Assembly: GCF_902499115.1 (NCBI RefSeq)
Contig: NZ_CABVPN010000008.1
Span: forward strand, 159,856-223,855
Source: Burkholderia diffusa
GTDB lineage: Bacteria > Pseudomonadota > Gammaproteobacteria > Burkholderiales > Burkholderiaceae
Length of the DNA stretch: 64,000 bases
Reading direction: 5' to 3'
A program made the position numbers and the translations under genes. Position 1 is the first letter of the stretch, and each line of letters begins with the position of its first letter. Shown here in pieces: positions 28,645 to 38,241 of this stretch. The notes beneath the pieces were generated by a model, which worked only from the letters and a program-made list of their open reading frames with translations, had not been told where the DNA came from and ran no database searches.

Positions 28645-29547
28645 TCAGCGATCCTTCGGGTCGAGCGCGTCACGCAGGCCGTCGCCAACGAAGTTCACGC
28701 AGTAGAGCGTCACGCACAGCATGACGGCCGGGGCCAGCAGCAGCCACGGCATCGATTCGAGTTTCTGCGCGCCATCCTGGATCAGTACGCCCCAGCTCGT
28801 CATCGGTTCCTGCACGCCGAGGCCGAGGAACGACAGCACCGATTCGGTCAGCACGATGTTCGGCACCGAAACAGTTGCATACACAACGACCACGCCAAGC
28901 AGGTTCGGCACGACATGGCGCACCACGATCGATGCCGGCGACACGCCGATCGCGCGCGCCGCGTCGACGAACTCGCGGTTGCGCAGCGACAGCGTCTGGC
29001 CGCGCACGACGCGTGCCATGTCGATCCACGAGAACGCGCTGATGGTCAGCACGACCAGCATGAACGAGCGGCCGAACAGGGTCATCATCAGGATCGCGAT
29101 CAGCAGGTACGGGATCGCGTACATCATGTCGACGACGCGCATCATCGCGGAGTCGACACGGCCGCCCGCGAAACCGGCGGTCGCGCCCCATGCGACGCCG
29201 AACAGGCCGGACACCAGCGTGCCGAGCAGGCCGACCTCGATCGACACGCGGCCGCCGATCAGCGTGCGCACGAGCAGGTCGCGGCCGAGTTCGTCGGTGC
29301 CGAACCAGTGCTGGTTCGCGAGCGTCGGCGGCAGGCTGATCGCGCCCCAGTCGCTCGCGGCGGGATCTGCGGCGAGCAGCCACGGGCCGACGAAACACGC
29401 GAGCGTGATGAGCGCGAGCAGCACGAGGCTGAACACGGCCGCGCGGTTGTGAAGGAAGCGCGCGAACGCGAGCGCGAGCGGCGAGCGCGAACGCGGCGGC
29501 GAATCGGTCTGCACGGGCAGGCCGACGACGGGAGTAGTCGGAGTCAT
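28645..29547 (-). CDS. Peptide ABC transporter permease, OppC/DppC type
   Basis: A 300-residue inner-membrane permease with six predicted helices and a periplasmic N-terminal part. The OppC-type N-terminus (FLHNRAAVFSLVLLALITLA) is visible, as is the EAA loop (EFVDAARAIGVSPASIVVRH) that contacts the ATPases. ATG 29547 (MTPTTPVVG) is chosen over a longer frame. It follows the OppB-type gene by 13 bp. Confidence 0.92.
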   Translation of the reverse strand: MTPTTPVVGLPVQTDSPPRSRSPLALAFARFLHNRAAVFSLVLLALITLACFVGPWLLAADPAASDWGAISLPPTLANQHWFGTDELGRDLLVRTLIGGRVSIEVGLLGTLVSGLFGVAWGATAGFAGGRVDSAMMRVVDMMYAIPYLLIAILMMTLFGRSFMLVVLTISAFSWIDMARVVRGQTLSLRNREFVDAARAIGVSPASIVVRHVVPNLLGVVVVYATVSVPNIVLTESVLSFLGLGVQEPMTSWGVLIQDGAQKLESMPWLLLAPAVMLCVTLYCVNFVGDGLRDALDPKDR

Positions 29548-29560
29548 CGCGGTGCCTCGC

Positions 29561-30499
29561 TCAATAACGGATGCGCGGATCGAGCCACGCATACGCGAGG
29601 TCGACCAGCAGGTTGAACAGCACCGCGCAGACGGTGGTCAGCACGACGAGGCCGAGCACGAGCGTGTAGTCGCGGTTGATCGCGCCGTTCACGACGAGCT
29701 GCCCGAGCCCCGGCAGCGCGAACACCGATTCGGTGACGACTGCCGCCGTGATCGACGTGATGCAGACCGTGCCGAACAGCGACACGACCGGCATCAGCGC
29801 GGGCTTGAGCGCGTGACGCAGCACGATGGTCGAGCCCGGCAGGCCCTTCGCGCGCGCGGTGCGGATGTAGTTGCTCGACAGCGTCTCGATCATCGAGCCG
29901 CGCATCACGCGTGCGAGCAGCGACACGTTGATGAAGGTCAGCAGCACGATCGGCAGCAGGCGGTACTGCCAGCCGCCGTCGCCCCAGCCACCGGCCGGCA
30001 GCCAGCCGTTGCCGGCCGACGTCTTCAAGAGGATCGCGAAGATCCACACCAGCACCGGCCCGAGCACGAAAGGCGGCACGACGTTGCCGAAGTTGCCGAT
30101 CAGCATCACGAAGCGATCGATCACGCTGTCGCGGCGAACGGCCGCGACGGTACCCAGCAGCACGCCGAACACGATCGAGATCGGGATCGACACCCCGCCC
30201 ACGCCGAGACTTACGGGCAGCGCCTTCTTCACGAGATCGTTCACCGACCAGTCGACGTAACGGAACGACGGGCCGAGATCGCCTTGCAGCAGCGAACCGA
30301 GATACAGCAGGTACTGCTTCCACAGCGGCTCGTCGAGGTGGTACTTCGCGTTCAGGTTCGCGAGCGTCGCCGCGGACAGCTGCTTCTCCGTATCGAACGG
30401 ACCGCCGGGCGTGAAGTGCAGCAGCAGGTAGCAGACGGTGATGACGGCGAGAATCGTCGGCACCGCCCACAACGTGCGTCTCAATGCGTAGGCCAGCAT
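29561..30499 (-). CDS. Peptide ABC transporter permease, OppB/DppB type
   Basis: A 312-residue permease with the OppB/DppB N-terminal pattern (MLAYALRRTLWAVPTILAV), six membrane segments and the EAA loop (YIRTARAKGLPGSTIVLRHA). It forms the channel with the OppC-type protein. It starts 11 bp after the binding-protein stop and ends 13 bp before the next permease, consistent with a single transcript. Confidence 0.93.
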   Translation of the reverse strand: MLAYALRRTLWAVPTILAVITVCYLLLHFTPGGPFDTEKQLSAATLANLNAKYHLDEPLWKQYLLYLGSLLQGDLGPSFRYVDWSVNDLVKKALPVSLGVGGVSIPISIVFGVLLGTVAAVRRDSVIDRFVMLIGNFGNVVPPFVLGPVLVWIFAILLKTSAGNGWLPAGGWGDGGWQYRLLPIVLLTFINVSLLARVMRGSMIETLSSNYIRTARAKGLPGSTIVLRHALKPALMPVVSLFGTVCITSITAAVVTESVFALPGLGQLVVNGAINRDYTLVLGLVVLTTVCAVLFNLLVDLAYAWLDPRIRY

Positions 30500-30510
30500 G
30501 ATCGCTCCGC

Positions 30511-32124
30511 TCAGTGCTTGATCAGATACATGTCCTGCGAAGCACGCATGTCGATCACGTTCTTCAGCGAGTAGCCGCCCACGTAGGGCTTCACGAGACG
30601 GTCGGCCGAGTACTGGAACAGCGGCACCATCGGCGTGTCGTTCATTGCCGTGTCATGCGCCTGCGTGAGCAGCGCGGCGCGGGCCTTGTCGTCGAGCTTC
30701 TGGTTGCCGTCGTCGACGAGCGTGTCGACCTGCTTGTTGCAGTAGCCGACGGTGTTCTGCGAGCTGCCGCAACGGATCAGGTCGAAGAAGGTCATCGCGT
30801 CGTTGTAGTCGGCGAACCAGCCGTCGCGCGCGATCTGCACCTTGCCGTCATGCCGTTCCTTCATCAGCACCTTGAACTCGACGTTCTCGAGCTTCGTGTT
30901 GATGCCGAGCTTCGTCCGCCATTCCGATGCGGTGAACAGCGCGACCTTCTTGTGCAGGTCGTTGGTGTTGTACGTGAGCGTGAACGACAGCGGCTTCGCG
31001 TCCGAGTAGCCGGCCTGCTTCAGCAGGTCCTTCGCGGTCGAGATGCGCTTGGCCATCGGCCACGACGCCCACTCCGGCGTGAACGGCTGCACGCCCTTCG
31101 TGCCGTTCGGCATCAGGCCGTACATCGGCTTCTCGCCCGCCTGCGTGAGCTTCGACGTCAGCACGTCGCGATCGATCACCATCGACAGCGCCTGGCGCAC
31201 GCGCTTGTCCTTGAGCGCCGCATCGCTGTTGTTCAGGTAGTAGTAATAGGTCGCGAGCTGCAGGCCCGGGCGCAGCTCGCCGCCGAACTGCTTGCTGACC
31301 TGCTGGAAGATGCCCGACGGAATCGAGTAGCTGTAGTCGATCTGGCCGGCCTGGTACATGCGCATCGCGGTTTCGTCGCTTTCGATCGGCAGGTACGTGA
31401 CCTTGTTGATCACGACCTTCGGCGCGTTCCAGTACTTCGCGTCCTTCGAGATCACGATGCGGTTGTTCGGCTGCCAGTCGACGAGCTGGTATGCGCCGTT
31501 GCTGACGATGTTGCCCGGGCGCGTCCATGCGTCGCCGAACTTCGCGACGGTGTCCTTGTTCACCGGCGCGAGCGGCACCATCGCGGTCAGTTCGGGGAAG
31601 AACGCGACGGGCACGTCGGTCGTCACTTCCAGTGTGTACGGGTCGACCGCCCGCACGCCGAGCGTCGTCGGCGCAGCCTTGCCGGCGATGATGTCCTTCG
31701 AGTTCTTCACGAACTCGACGAGGATCGTGTACTTCGAGCCCGTCTTCGGATCGACGAGGCGCTGCCACGCATAGACGAAATCGGCGGCCGTCACCGGCTG
31801 GCCGTTGCTCCACTTCGCATCGTGGCGCAGCTTGAAGATCCACGTCTGCGGCGACTTGCGCTCCCACGACTGCGCGACGCCCGGCACGACCTGGCCGGCT
31901 GCATCGATGCGGGCGAGGCCTTCGAACAGGTCGAGGCCGATCGTGTTGCCGGTCCACGACTCGATGTGCGCCGGATCGAGCGACTCGACTTCGGCGGGCA
32001 CCTGGCGCGTCAGGTCCTGTTGAGGAGCGAGCGCGACGTTCGACGGAACGGTCACGGCGTGAGCGGCGGGCGTCGTCAGGGCGAGCGCGGCCAGCACGGC
32101 CGACATGGCATGCAAGGATTTCAT
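30511..32124 (-). CDS. Periplasmic peptide-binding protein, OppA family
   Basis: A 537-residue solute-binding protein with signal peptide (MKSLHAMSAVLAALALTTPAAHA) and the SBP_bac_5 fold. Residues 40-70 (VESLDPAHIESWTGN, LFEGLARID) and the KWSNGQPVTAADFVYAWQRL block are typical of OppA-type proteins that bind 2-5 residue peptides without side-chain specificity. First gene of the five-gene operon. Its promoter region contains the GGAATAC repeats next to the XRE-cupin regulator gene. Confidence 0.94.
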   Translation of the reverse strand: MKSLHAMSAVLAALALTTPAAHAVTVPSNVALAPQQDLTRQVPAEVESLDPAHIESWTGNTIGLDLFEGLARIDAAGQVVPGVAQSWERKSPQTWIFKLRHDAKWSNGQPVTAADFVYAWQRLVDPKTGSKYTILVEFVKNSKDIIAGKAAPTTLGVRAVDPYTLEVTTDVPVAFFPELTAMVPLAPVNKDTVAKFGDAWTRPGNIVSNGAYQLVDWQPNNRIVISKDAKYWNAPKVVINKVTYLPIESDETAMRMYQAGQIDYSYSIPSGIFQQVSKQFGGELRPGLQLATYYYYLNNSDAALKDKRVRQALSMVIDRDVLTSKLTQAGEKPMYGLMPNGTKGVQPFTPEWASWPMAKRISTAKDLLKQAGYSDAKPLSFTLTYNTNDLHKKVALFTASEWRTKLGINTKLENVEFKVLMKERHDGKVQIARDGWFADYNDAMTFFDLIRCGSSQNTVGYCNKQVDTLVDDGNQKLDDKARAALLTQAHDTAMNDTPMVPLFQYSADRLVKPYVGGYSLKNVIDMRASQDMYLIKH

Positions 32125-32240
32125 CGTGGCGGTCTTGAGAAGGTTGTTCGGTGAGCGATGCGCGGCGAATGCCGCGGTTACGCTTGAGACGCTGACGGGT
32201 ACAGCGGTTGAGGAGGCCCGTGATTCTCGTATTGCATCTT

Positions 32241-32298
32241 AGTATTCCTTACGTTTCTTTCGACAGGTATTCCGTCTCCGAAACGAAGGAATACCTGT
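32241..32298. promoter_or_regulatory. GGAATAC repeats between the regulator and oppA-type genes
   Basis: Perfect 11-bp inverted repeat ACAGGTATTCC (32263-32273) and GGAATACCTGT (32288-32298), plus a third half-site AGTATTCCTT (32241-32250) whose flank TACGTTTC also pairs with GAAACGA at 32279-32285. No T run follows, so an operator or attenuator is more likely than a terminator. The XRE-cupin protein from the adjacent gene is the natural candidate binder (inference). Confidence 0.6.
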
Positions 32299-32301
32299 GC
32301 G

Positions 32302-32883
32302 TTAGAACAGCCGCGGCGTACCGACCCAGACCACCACCGACTCGATCTTCGCGGTGTTGACCCAGCTGTGCGGGACCGTCGACTGATAATGCGAACTGTC
32401 GCCGGCCTGCAGGACGAACGTCTTGCCTTCCAGCGTCAGCGACACTTCCCCTTCAATCACGTACAGGAACTCCTCTCCTGCATGTGTCGTCACTTCCGAC
32501 CGCTTCTGCCCCGGCGGCATCCGCACGAGGATCGCCTCGAGCTGACGCCCTTCGGTCACGTTGGTCAGCCTCGCGAACAGGTTCGCCGAATCGGCGAATC
32601 CGAAGAAGCGCAACTGATCGCCTCTGCAGACCGAGCGTTCCTCGCTCGGCGTATCCACGAAGTACTGCACCGTCACGCCGAGCGCCTGTGCGATACCGGC
32701 CAGCGACGTCAGCGACGGCGACGCCAGCCCGCGTTCGACTTGAGACAGAAACGGCTTCGAAATCCCCGCAGCGGTAGCGGTGTCGTCGAGCGTGCGCTTG
32801 AGTCGTTGGCGCAACGCGCGGATCTTGCTGCCCAGTGCTGCGGCAGCGTCTGCCGACTGCGAGTTTTCAGTGGGGGGAACCAT
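32302..32883 (-). CDS. XRE-cupin transcriptional regulator (PuuR-like layout)
   Basis: A 193-residue regulator: N-terminal helix-turn-helix (about 17-72; TATAAGISKPFLSQVERG, then SPSLTSLAGIAQALGV) and C-terminal cupin domain (about 110-190; THAGEEFLYVIEGEVSLTL and LQAGDSSHYQSTVPHSW). Proteins of this design sense amino-acid-like or polyamine ligands. ATG 32883 is preferred; a TTG at 32907 would extend it by eight residues. It lies upstream of the oppA-type gene on the same strand and divergent from the POT transporter, between two peptide-uptake systems, so it probably regulates both. Confidence 0.88.
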   Translation of the reverse strand: MVPPTENSQSADAAAALGSKIRALRQRLKRTLDDTATAAGISKPFLSQVERGLASPSLTSLAGIAQALGVTVQYFVDTPSEERSVCRGDQLRFFGFADSANLFARLTNVTEGRQLEAILVRMPPGQKRSEVTTHAGEEFLYVIEGEVSLTLEGKTFVLQAGDSSHYQSTVPHSWVNTAKIESVVVWVGTPRLF

Positions 32884-33380
32884 AGCAGGCCGAAAAGTGG
32901 TCGTCAAAAAATGTTTGATGGAAAGTAACTAAGTTAGATCGATTTGGCTTAGTCTTCGGGTTCGCACACGTCTTCGGTGTTGAGCCCGGTGCACTAAACA
33001 GGGCACGAGGCGAGCGAAACGACGCGCTATCTTGCCAGACTCGCCCGCTTCACAGGCAAGCTGCAAGCGGCTCTCCGGGAATTTGCGGAGAACGGGCGCG
33101 ATTCTTACAAATAGATGATGAGACGAATATTCCTGAAAGCTGCTGCCATATCGGGAGTTTCCCTGAGTGGCGCGGACCTGACGCACCGGACCGGCAAACG
33201 TTACCATTCGCGCGCCGGTCGGGGTCGTGCACCGCCTTGCCTGGCGGCGTCCGACCCCGGCCCGGGCTAACCGCCCGACTGCTCCATCGCCGACGCAAAG
33301 CCTACCCGGCCATAGTGCTCCGGCGCCAGTTCGACCCCAAGGCGACGCGCGATCCGCGCCGTCCGTTTCAAACGAGATTG
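32884..33380. other. Divergent promoter region, XRE-cupin and POT genes
   Basis: About 500 bp without a convincing gene. A TAACTAAGTTA palindrome lies about 40 bp upstream of the regulator start, a possible autoregulatory site. The GGAATAC motif seen in front of oppA is not clearly repeated here. Confidence 0.45.
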
Positions 33381-34904
33381 ATGATGCACGCACCTGTTTC
33401 ACAGACCCGATCGTTTACGACGGTCTTCCTTATCGAAATGTGGGAGCGCTTCGGCTACTACGGCATGGCCGCGCTCCTGGTCCTCTTCATGGTCGACCGG
33501 CTCGGTTTCACCGACAGCCATGCGAACCTGACCTGGGGCGCGTTCACCGCGCTCGTCTACGCGTCCCCGTCGATCGGCGGCTGGATCGGCGACAAGGTGC
33601 TCGGCGCCCGTCGCACGATGATCATCGGCGCAGCCGTGCTGTGCGCCGGCTACCTGATGCTGGCGGTGCCGAACGACGCGCTGGCATACATGTATGCGTC
33701 GCTCGGCGTGATCGTCGTCGGCAACGGCCTGTTCAAGGCCAACGCGGCGAACCTCGTGCGCCGCATCTATGAGGGCGATGATGCGCGCATCGACAGCGCG
33801 TTCACGATCTACTACATGGCGGTCAACATCGGCTCGACCGTGTCGATGCTCGCGACGCCATGGATCAAGGATCACTGGGGCTGGCACACCGCGTTCGCGG
33901 TCTGCTGCGCCGGGATGCTGCTCGCGATCCTGAACTTCATGCTGATGCACCGCACACTCGCGCACATCGGCTCGCAGCCCGACGACGAGCCGATCCGCTG
34001 GAAGCGCCTCGGCGGCGTGGCGGCAGGCGGCGTCGCGCTCGCGCTGATTACGCTGTACGTGCTGCAACACAAGCAGCTCGCGGTCGCGAGCGTGTGGACG
34101 GCCGCATTCGCAATCCTGGCGATCTTCGCGTACATGATCGCGAAGTCGGAGCGTTCGGAGCGCGCGGGCCTGATCGCGGCGCTCGTGCTGATCGGCCAGG
34201 TGATCCTGTTCTTCATCTTCTACGTGCAGATGTCGACATCGCTGACGCTGTTCGCGCTGCGCAACGTCGATCCGCGCTTCATCCTGTTCGGCACGACGCT
34301 GTTCACGTGGAGCGCCGCGCAGTTCCAGGCGCTGAACCCGATCTGGATCATGATGCTGAGCCCGGTGCTCGTGTGGATCTACAACGCGGTGTCGAAGAGC
34401 GGCCGTGACCTGCCGGTCGCGGCGAAGTATGCACTCGGCTTCGGTGCCGTGGCTGCCGGCTATCTGGTGTTCACGATCAGCGGCCGCTACGCGGTGGACG
34501 GTCGCGTGTCGTCGTGGTTCATGGTGTGGGGCTACGGCCTCTACTCGCTCGGCGAACTGCTGGTGAGCGGGCTCGGCCTCGCGATGATCGCCCGCTACGT
34601 GCCGGCGCGCATGAGCGGCTTCATGATGGGCGCGTATTTCGTCGCGACGGGTGTGTCGCAGTATCTGGGCAGCGTCGTCGCGAACTTCGCGCAGATGCCG
34701 TCGCACGACCTGCCGGCCACCGAATCGCTGCCGCTCTACCTGTCGCTGTTCGAGAAGCTCGGCTGGCTCGCCGCGATCGGCATGCTGCTCGCACTTCTGC
34801 TGCTGCCGATGATGAACCGCCTGTCGCGTCAGCATCAGCGCTGCGCGGAAGAGCGCCGCGAGGAAGAAGCGGTTCAGGCGCAGGCAATGGCCTCGGCGCA
34901 GTAA
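33381..34904 (+). CDS. POT-family proton-dependent oligopeptide transporter
   Basis: A 507-residue major facilitator protein of the peptide transporter (PTR/POT) family: the EMWERFGYYGMAALLVLFM motif in helix 1 (proton-coupling E-x-x-E-R-F-x-Y-Y), FKANAANLVRRIYEGDD after helix 4, and FTIYYMAVNIGS in helix 5. It imports di- and tripeptides with protons. Adjacent start codons (33381 and 33384) have a weak ribosome-binding site. Together with the ABC importer, porin and regulator it completes a peptide-uptake locus. Confidence 0.92.
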   Translation: MMHAPVSQTRSFTTVFLIEMWERFGYYGMAALLVLFMVDRLGFTDSHANLTWGAFTALVYASPSIGGWIGDKVLGARRTMIIGAAVLCAGYLMLAVPNDALAYMYASLGVIVVGNGLFKANAANLVRRIYEGDDARIDSAFTIYYMAVNIGSTVSMLATPWIKDHWGWHTAFAVCCAGMLLAILNFMLMHRTLAHIGSQPDDEPIRWKRLGGVAAGGVALALITLYVLQHKQLAVASVWTAAFAILAIFAYMIAKSERSERAGLIAALVLIGQVILFFIFYVQMSTSLTLFALRNVDPRFILFGTTLFTWSAAQFQALNPIWIMMLSPVLVWIYNAVSKSGRDLPVAAKYALGFGAVAAGYLVFTISGRYAVDGRVSSWFMVWGYGLYSLGELLVSGLGLAMIARYVPARMSGFMMGAYFVATGVSQYLGSVVANFAQMPSHDLPATESLPLYLSLFEKLGWLAAIGMLLALLLLPMMNRLSRQHQRCAEERREEEAVQAQAMASAQ

Positions 34905-35024
34905 GTACTATCCCTCGGCGTGCGGCCTGCACGCCACATTCTCCCGCCAGCGCGGCCAGCACGTCCTACACTGGTTGCAACGGCGCATCCGCTCCGTCGC
35001 GATGCGCACTGGCGGGAGAAGATC

Positions 35025-35231
35025 ATGAAAAGCAAAACGACTCGGCTCTTGAGGATACTGTCGGACATCCGGCACGCGCAGCGCTGCACCGCATTGCGCG
35101 CCGCCCGGGCCGCGGCCGAAGCCGACGCGGTGCTCGCGGAGCAGGACGATCCGACGTCCGACGAACGCGACGACGCTGAATCCGACGACGCGACCGCCGT
35201 CCCCCGCTCCCGCATCGGCTCACCTCACTGA
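35025..35231 (+). CDS. Hypothetical small charged protein
   Basis: A 68-residue frame starting MKSKTTRLLRILSDIRHAQR with an acidic C-terminal half (DDPTSDERDDAESDDA). GGGAGAAGATC precedes the ATG, a good ribosome-binding site. No family recognised; the amphipathic basic-then-acidic pattern is all that can be said. It could be a spurious frame, although the start signal argues for a real small gene. Confidence 0.5.
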   Translation: MKSKTTRLLRILSDIRHAQRCTALRAARAAAEADAVLAEQDDPTSDERDDAESDDATAVPRSRIGSPH

Positions 35232-35318
35232 CCGCACCGACGCCGCGCGGCGCGCTGCGTGCCGCCTCCGTGCTTCCGCGTTGCCCGCGCTTTCGCGTTA
35301 CCCGTGCTTTCGCGCCGC

Positions 35319-36443
35319 TCATGCGGCCGCGCCGCGCCAGCGCGCGAACCACGTTCCCGAACCCGCCACGGCCATCATCATCCCGATCGCGCATGCGTCG
35401 GCCGCAAGACCCACGCCGATATGCCGCAGCTCGGCGCCGTTCGCGACCGGATGCAGCAGCGAATCGATGACGAGCGAGATCGCCGCACCCGCGACGAAGC
35501 AGATCAGGCCGCGCCGGCCGACCGCGACGACGGGCTGCACGGCCTGCGCGATGCGCGCGATCCAGCCGCGGCGCACGCAATCGGCCATCAGCCACGCGAT
35601 CGCGGCGAAGCTCACGATACGCGGCAGCGCGAGATCGCGCTTGAGCACGCCTTCCGGCACCGGCAGCCCTGAGAACAGCTTGTAGCTCGCGCAACCGAGC
35701 ACGATCGCGCACGCGACGCCGGTCGCCGCGGCGCCCCAGCGACCGAGCGCGACACGCCGGTAGAACGGCTGGCAGCGCGCGAGCACGCCGGCGACGAACA
35801 TCAGTTGCCAAGCAAACGGGTTGAAGCTCCAGCGGAACCCATCGGTATCCAGCAGCTCGGGGCCGAGCCAGCCGGCCGCGACCCACGACGTCGCGCTGAA
35901 CGCGACGAGCAGCCACGGATGGCGGCGCGCGAACGGCACGATCACCGGCGACGCCAGCGCGAACAGCACGTACATCGGCAGCACCGACGCGAGATACGGC
36001 TGGCGCTGGAACGTGAGCAGCTCGGCCGCACCCGTGAGCGGCGACGCGAGCATCACGCTGACGTCGTCGAGCGCGAGGTTGGGCGCGTCGATCCCGTAAT
36101 GGTCGAGCACGGCGGACACGACGAGCATCAGCGTCGACGTCGCGAGAAACGCGCGATAGATCTGCATCGCGCGCCGCACGAACCGCTGCTGCGCGGCGCG
36201 CGCGCCGTGCCGGTCGGCGATTGCGCCGTACGCGCTCGCGGTAGCGAAGCCGCCGAGGAACACGAACACCTCGGCTGCGTCGCACAGCGCGAATGCGTGG
36301 AGTGTCACGCGCGACAGCATGCTCGCGCCAATGTGATCGACGACGATCATCAGCAGCACGATGCCGCGGAAGAAATCGACTTCGATCAGGCGACCGCCGC
36401 GCGCCGGCGGCACCGAGACGGCGGGCGGCAGGCTCAACGACAT
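35319..36443 (-). CDS. OpgC-domain membrane protein
   Basis: A 374-residue integral membrane protein with about ten hydrophobic segments. The start GGRLIEVDFFRGIVLLMIVV, then DHIGASMLSRVTLHAFALCD and AEVFVFLGGFATASAYG, is the pattern of the OpgC family, acyltransferase-3 relatives that succinylate osmoregulated periplasmic glucans. ATG 36443 (MSLSLPPAVS) is selected. No glucan biosynthesis genes adjoin it, so the actual acceptor is unknown. Confidence 0.85.
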   Translation of the reverse strand: MSLSLPPAVSVPPARGGRLIEVDFFRGIVLLMIVVDHIGASMLSRVTLHAFALCDAAEVFVFLGGFATASAYGAIADRHGARAAQQRFVRRAMQIYRAFLATSTLMLVVSAVLDHYGIDAPNLALDDVSVMLASPLTGAAELLTFQRQPYLASVLPMYVLFALASPVIVPFARRHPWLLVAFSATSWVAAGWLGPELLDTDGFRWSFNPFAWQLMFVAGVLARCQPFYRRVALGRWGAAATGVACAIVLGCASYKLFSGLPVPEGVLKRDLALPRIVSFAAIAWLMADCVRRGWIARIAQAVQPVVAVGRRGLICFVAGAAISLVIDSLLHPVANGAELRHIGVGLAADACAIGMMMAVAGSGTWFARWRGAAA

Positions 36444-36830
36444 GGCCGCACCTGCGCGACGCCGGTGCGGCACGCACCGGCGGAGGATTCGGAAGGGAGA
36501 AGGCGAACGCGATCAGCGGCGATGCGCGTATGCTCGCATCGCGCCAACCCGGCCGGCCCGGCACGGAGATGACCGTTCATGGAAAAGCCGCATACGAAGA
36601 GAAGACGGTCAGGTCAGTCTAGCGGCCGGTCGGGGGATACCCTAAGTAACAAAGTGCAACGGAATCTTCTGTTCGATTACAGGCGTGACGTCGGCGATGC
36701 AAAGCTGGCAAGGCCGCCAGCCGGACGTCAGCGCGATGCCAGTTCGACGCCAGCATCGCGAGATTCGACGCAACGAACACACGATGCGCGGCACGTTCGT
36801 TGCCGCGGTCGCGCCGCCGAGCGACGGCGC
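36444..36830. other. Intergenic region, nothing recognised
   Basis: About 390 bp between the OpgC-like start and the RarD stop. No gene, terminator or repeat was recognised; likely the promoter of the OpgC-like gene. Confidence 0.4.
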
Positions 36831-37730
36831 TCAGCCGCGCATGGGCAAGCGCCGCATCAGCATCGCGCTGTGCCACGCGGTCAGCGCGACGGCGGCCCAG
36901 ATCGGCCCGTACGTCGCGAGCTGCGCGACGCTCAGTGTTTCGCCGAGCAGCAGCAGCGACACCGCGACGAGCAGCACCGGCTCGACGTAGCCGAGGATCC
37001 CGAACAGCGCCATCGGCAGCATCCGGCTCGCCTTCAGGTAGCTCGCGAGCGCGAGCGTGCTGAGCACGCCGAGCCCCGGCAGCAGCATGGCCCACAGCAG
37101 CGGGTGGCTGGCGACCGGCGTCGCACTTGCCGACACCATCGCGAGCGCGACCGGGCACAGTAGCGCGATCTCAAGCGCGAACGCGGCGAGCGAATCGGCG
37201 TTGATCCGGCGACGCAGCACGAAATACGGCGGATAGCCGAGCGCGACGACGAGCGTCGGCCACGCGAACGCGCGCGTCGCCCACACCTCGTGCGCGACGC
37301 CGAGCGCCGCGCACGCGACCGCTGCCCATTGCAGCGGGTCGAGGCGTTCGTGATAGTAGAAGCGGCCGACGAGCACCATCGTCAGCGGCAGCAGGAAATA
37401 GCCGAGCGACACTTCGAGCATGCGCCCGTGCAGCGGCGCCCACAGGAACAACCACAGCTGCAGGCCGAGCAGCGCCGCGCTCGCCGGCAGCGCGATCAGC
37501 AGGCGCCAGTCGCGCACGCTGCGCCGCACGAGTTCGACGAGCGCCGGCCAGCGGCCGCGCAGCGCGATCAGCGCGAGCGCGCCCGGTGCGGTCCACAATA
37601 TGCGCCACGCGAAGATGTCGAGCCCCGTGAGCGGCGCGAGCAGTTTCGCGTAGGCGGACATCAGCGCGAACAGCGTCGACGCCAGCACCGACAGCATGAT
37701 GCCGCGCCCGGCCTCCGGATACCCCGTCAT
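36831..37730 (-). CDS. rarD: RarD-type EamA transporter
   Basis: A 299-residue inner-membrane protein with ten hydrophobic segments in two EamA repeats. The N-terminus GIMLSVLASTLFALMSAYAK and GLDIFAWRILWT follow the RarD pattern (chloramphenicol-sensitivity-type permeases). It starts 12 bp after the acyP stop, so the two form an operon. The substrate is unknown; exporters of amino acids or metabolites are common in this superfamily. Confidence 0.85.
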   Translation of the reverse strand: MTGYPEAGRGIMLSVLASTLFALMSAYAKLLAPLTGLDIFAWRILWTAPGALALIALRGRWPALVELVRRSVRDWRLLIALPASAALLGLQLWLFLWAPLHGRMLEVSLGYFLLPLTMVLVGRFYYHERLDPLQWAAVACAALGVAHEVWATRAFAWPTLVVALGYPPYFVLRRRINADSLAAFALEIALLCPVALAMVSASATPVASHPLLWAMLLPGLGVLSTLALASYLKASRMLPMALFGILGYVEPVLLVAVSLLLLGETLSVAQLATYGPIWAAVALTAWHSAMLMRRLPMRG

Positions 37731-37742
37731 GTTGTTTTCGCC

Positions 37743-38039
37743 TTACTGCTGCTGGAAGCGCTCGAAACGCTTTTCGATCGGACGCTCCTCGAACGTGACC
37801 TCGGTCACGCGTGCGGACGGCGGCCCGTGGCGCAGCCACGCGAGCATCCGGTCGATCTGCGCGCCGGGGCCCTGGATCATCGCCTCGACGCTGCCGTCCT
37901 CGAGATTCGCGACCCAGCCGCGCAGCTTCAGCGCGTGCGCCTCGCGCACCGTCGCGTGACGGAAGCCAACGCCCTGCACGACGCCGCGTACCCGCACGTA
38001 GTAGGTCTCGATCCGTTCGTCCAGTTCATTACGGCTCAT
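37743..38039 (-). CDS. acyP: Acylphosphatase
   Basis: A 98-residue acylphosphatase that hydrolyses carboxyl-phosphate bonds such as in acetyl phosphate. Conserved motif VRGVVQGVGFRHATV carries the phosphate-binding loop and catalytic arginine, and GWVANLEDGSVEAMIQG the catalytic asparagine. ATG 38039 is backed by GGGAGG. Upstream partner of rarD in a two-gene operon. Confidence 0.95.
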   Translation of the reverse strand: MSRNELDERIETYYVRVRGVVQGVGFRHATVREAHALKLRGWVANLEDGSVEAMIQGPGAQIDRMLAWLRHGPPSARVTEVTFEERPIEKRFERFQQQ

Positions 38040-38241
38040 CGCGTCGCCCTCCCGTAGCATTCAAGCCCGGCATTGTAGTCGCGTCGGCCGCTTCGCACAC
38101 GTGCCCGGCAAGCCGGCCGCACGCGGCGGCCGTCGCCCGCTGCGGCCGCCGTGGGGCGCTCGCGTCGCCGGGCGCGCCGACCACGTACAATCTCGCCGAC
38201 GCACAACCGCCGCGCCGCCCGCGCGGCCCTGAAGGAAACGC

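Noticed and set aside
29552..30574. Long plus-strand frame over the OppB-type gene
   Set aside because: Antisense shadow of a clear permease gene, rich in Arg, His and Gln.
32263..32298. Intrinsic terminator for the XRE-cupin gene
   Set aside because: The stem is perfect but no T run follows on the minus strand, and a third half-site nearby favours an operator.
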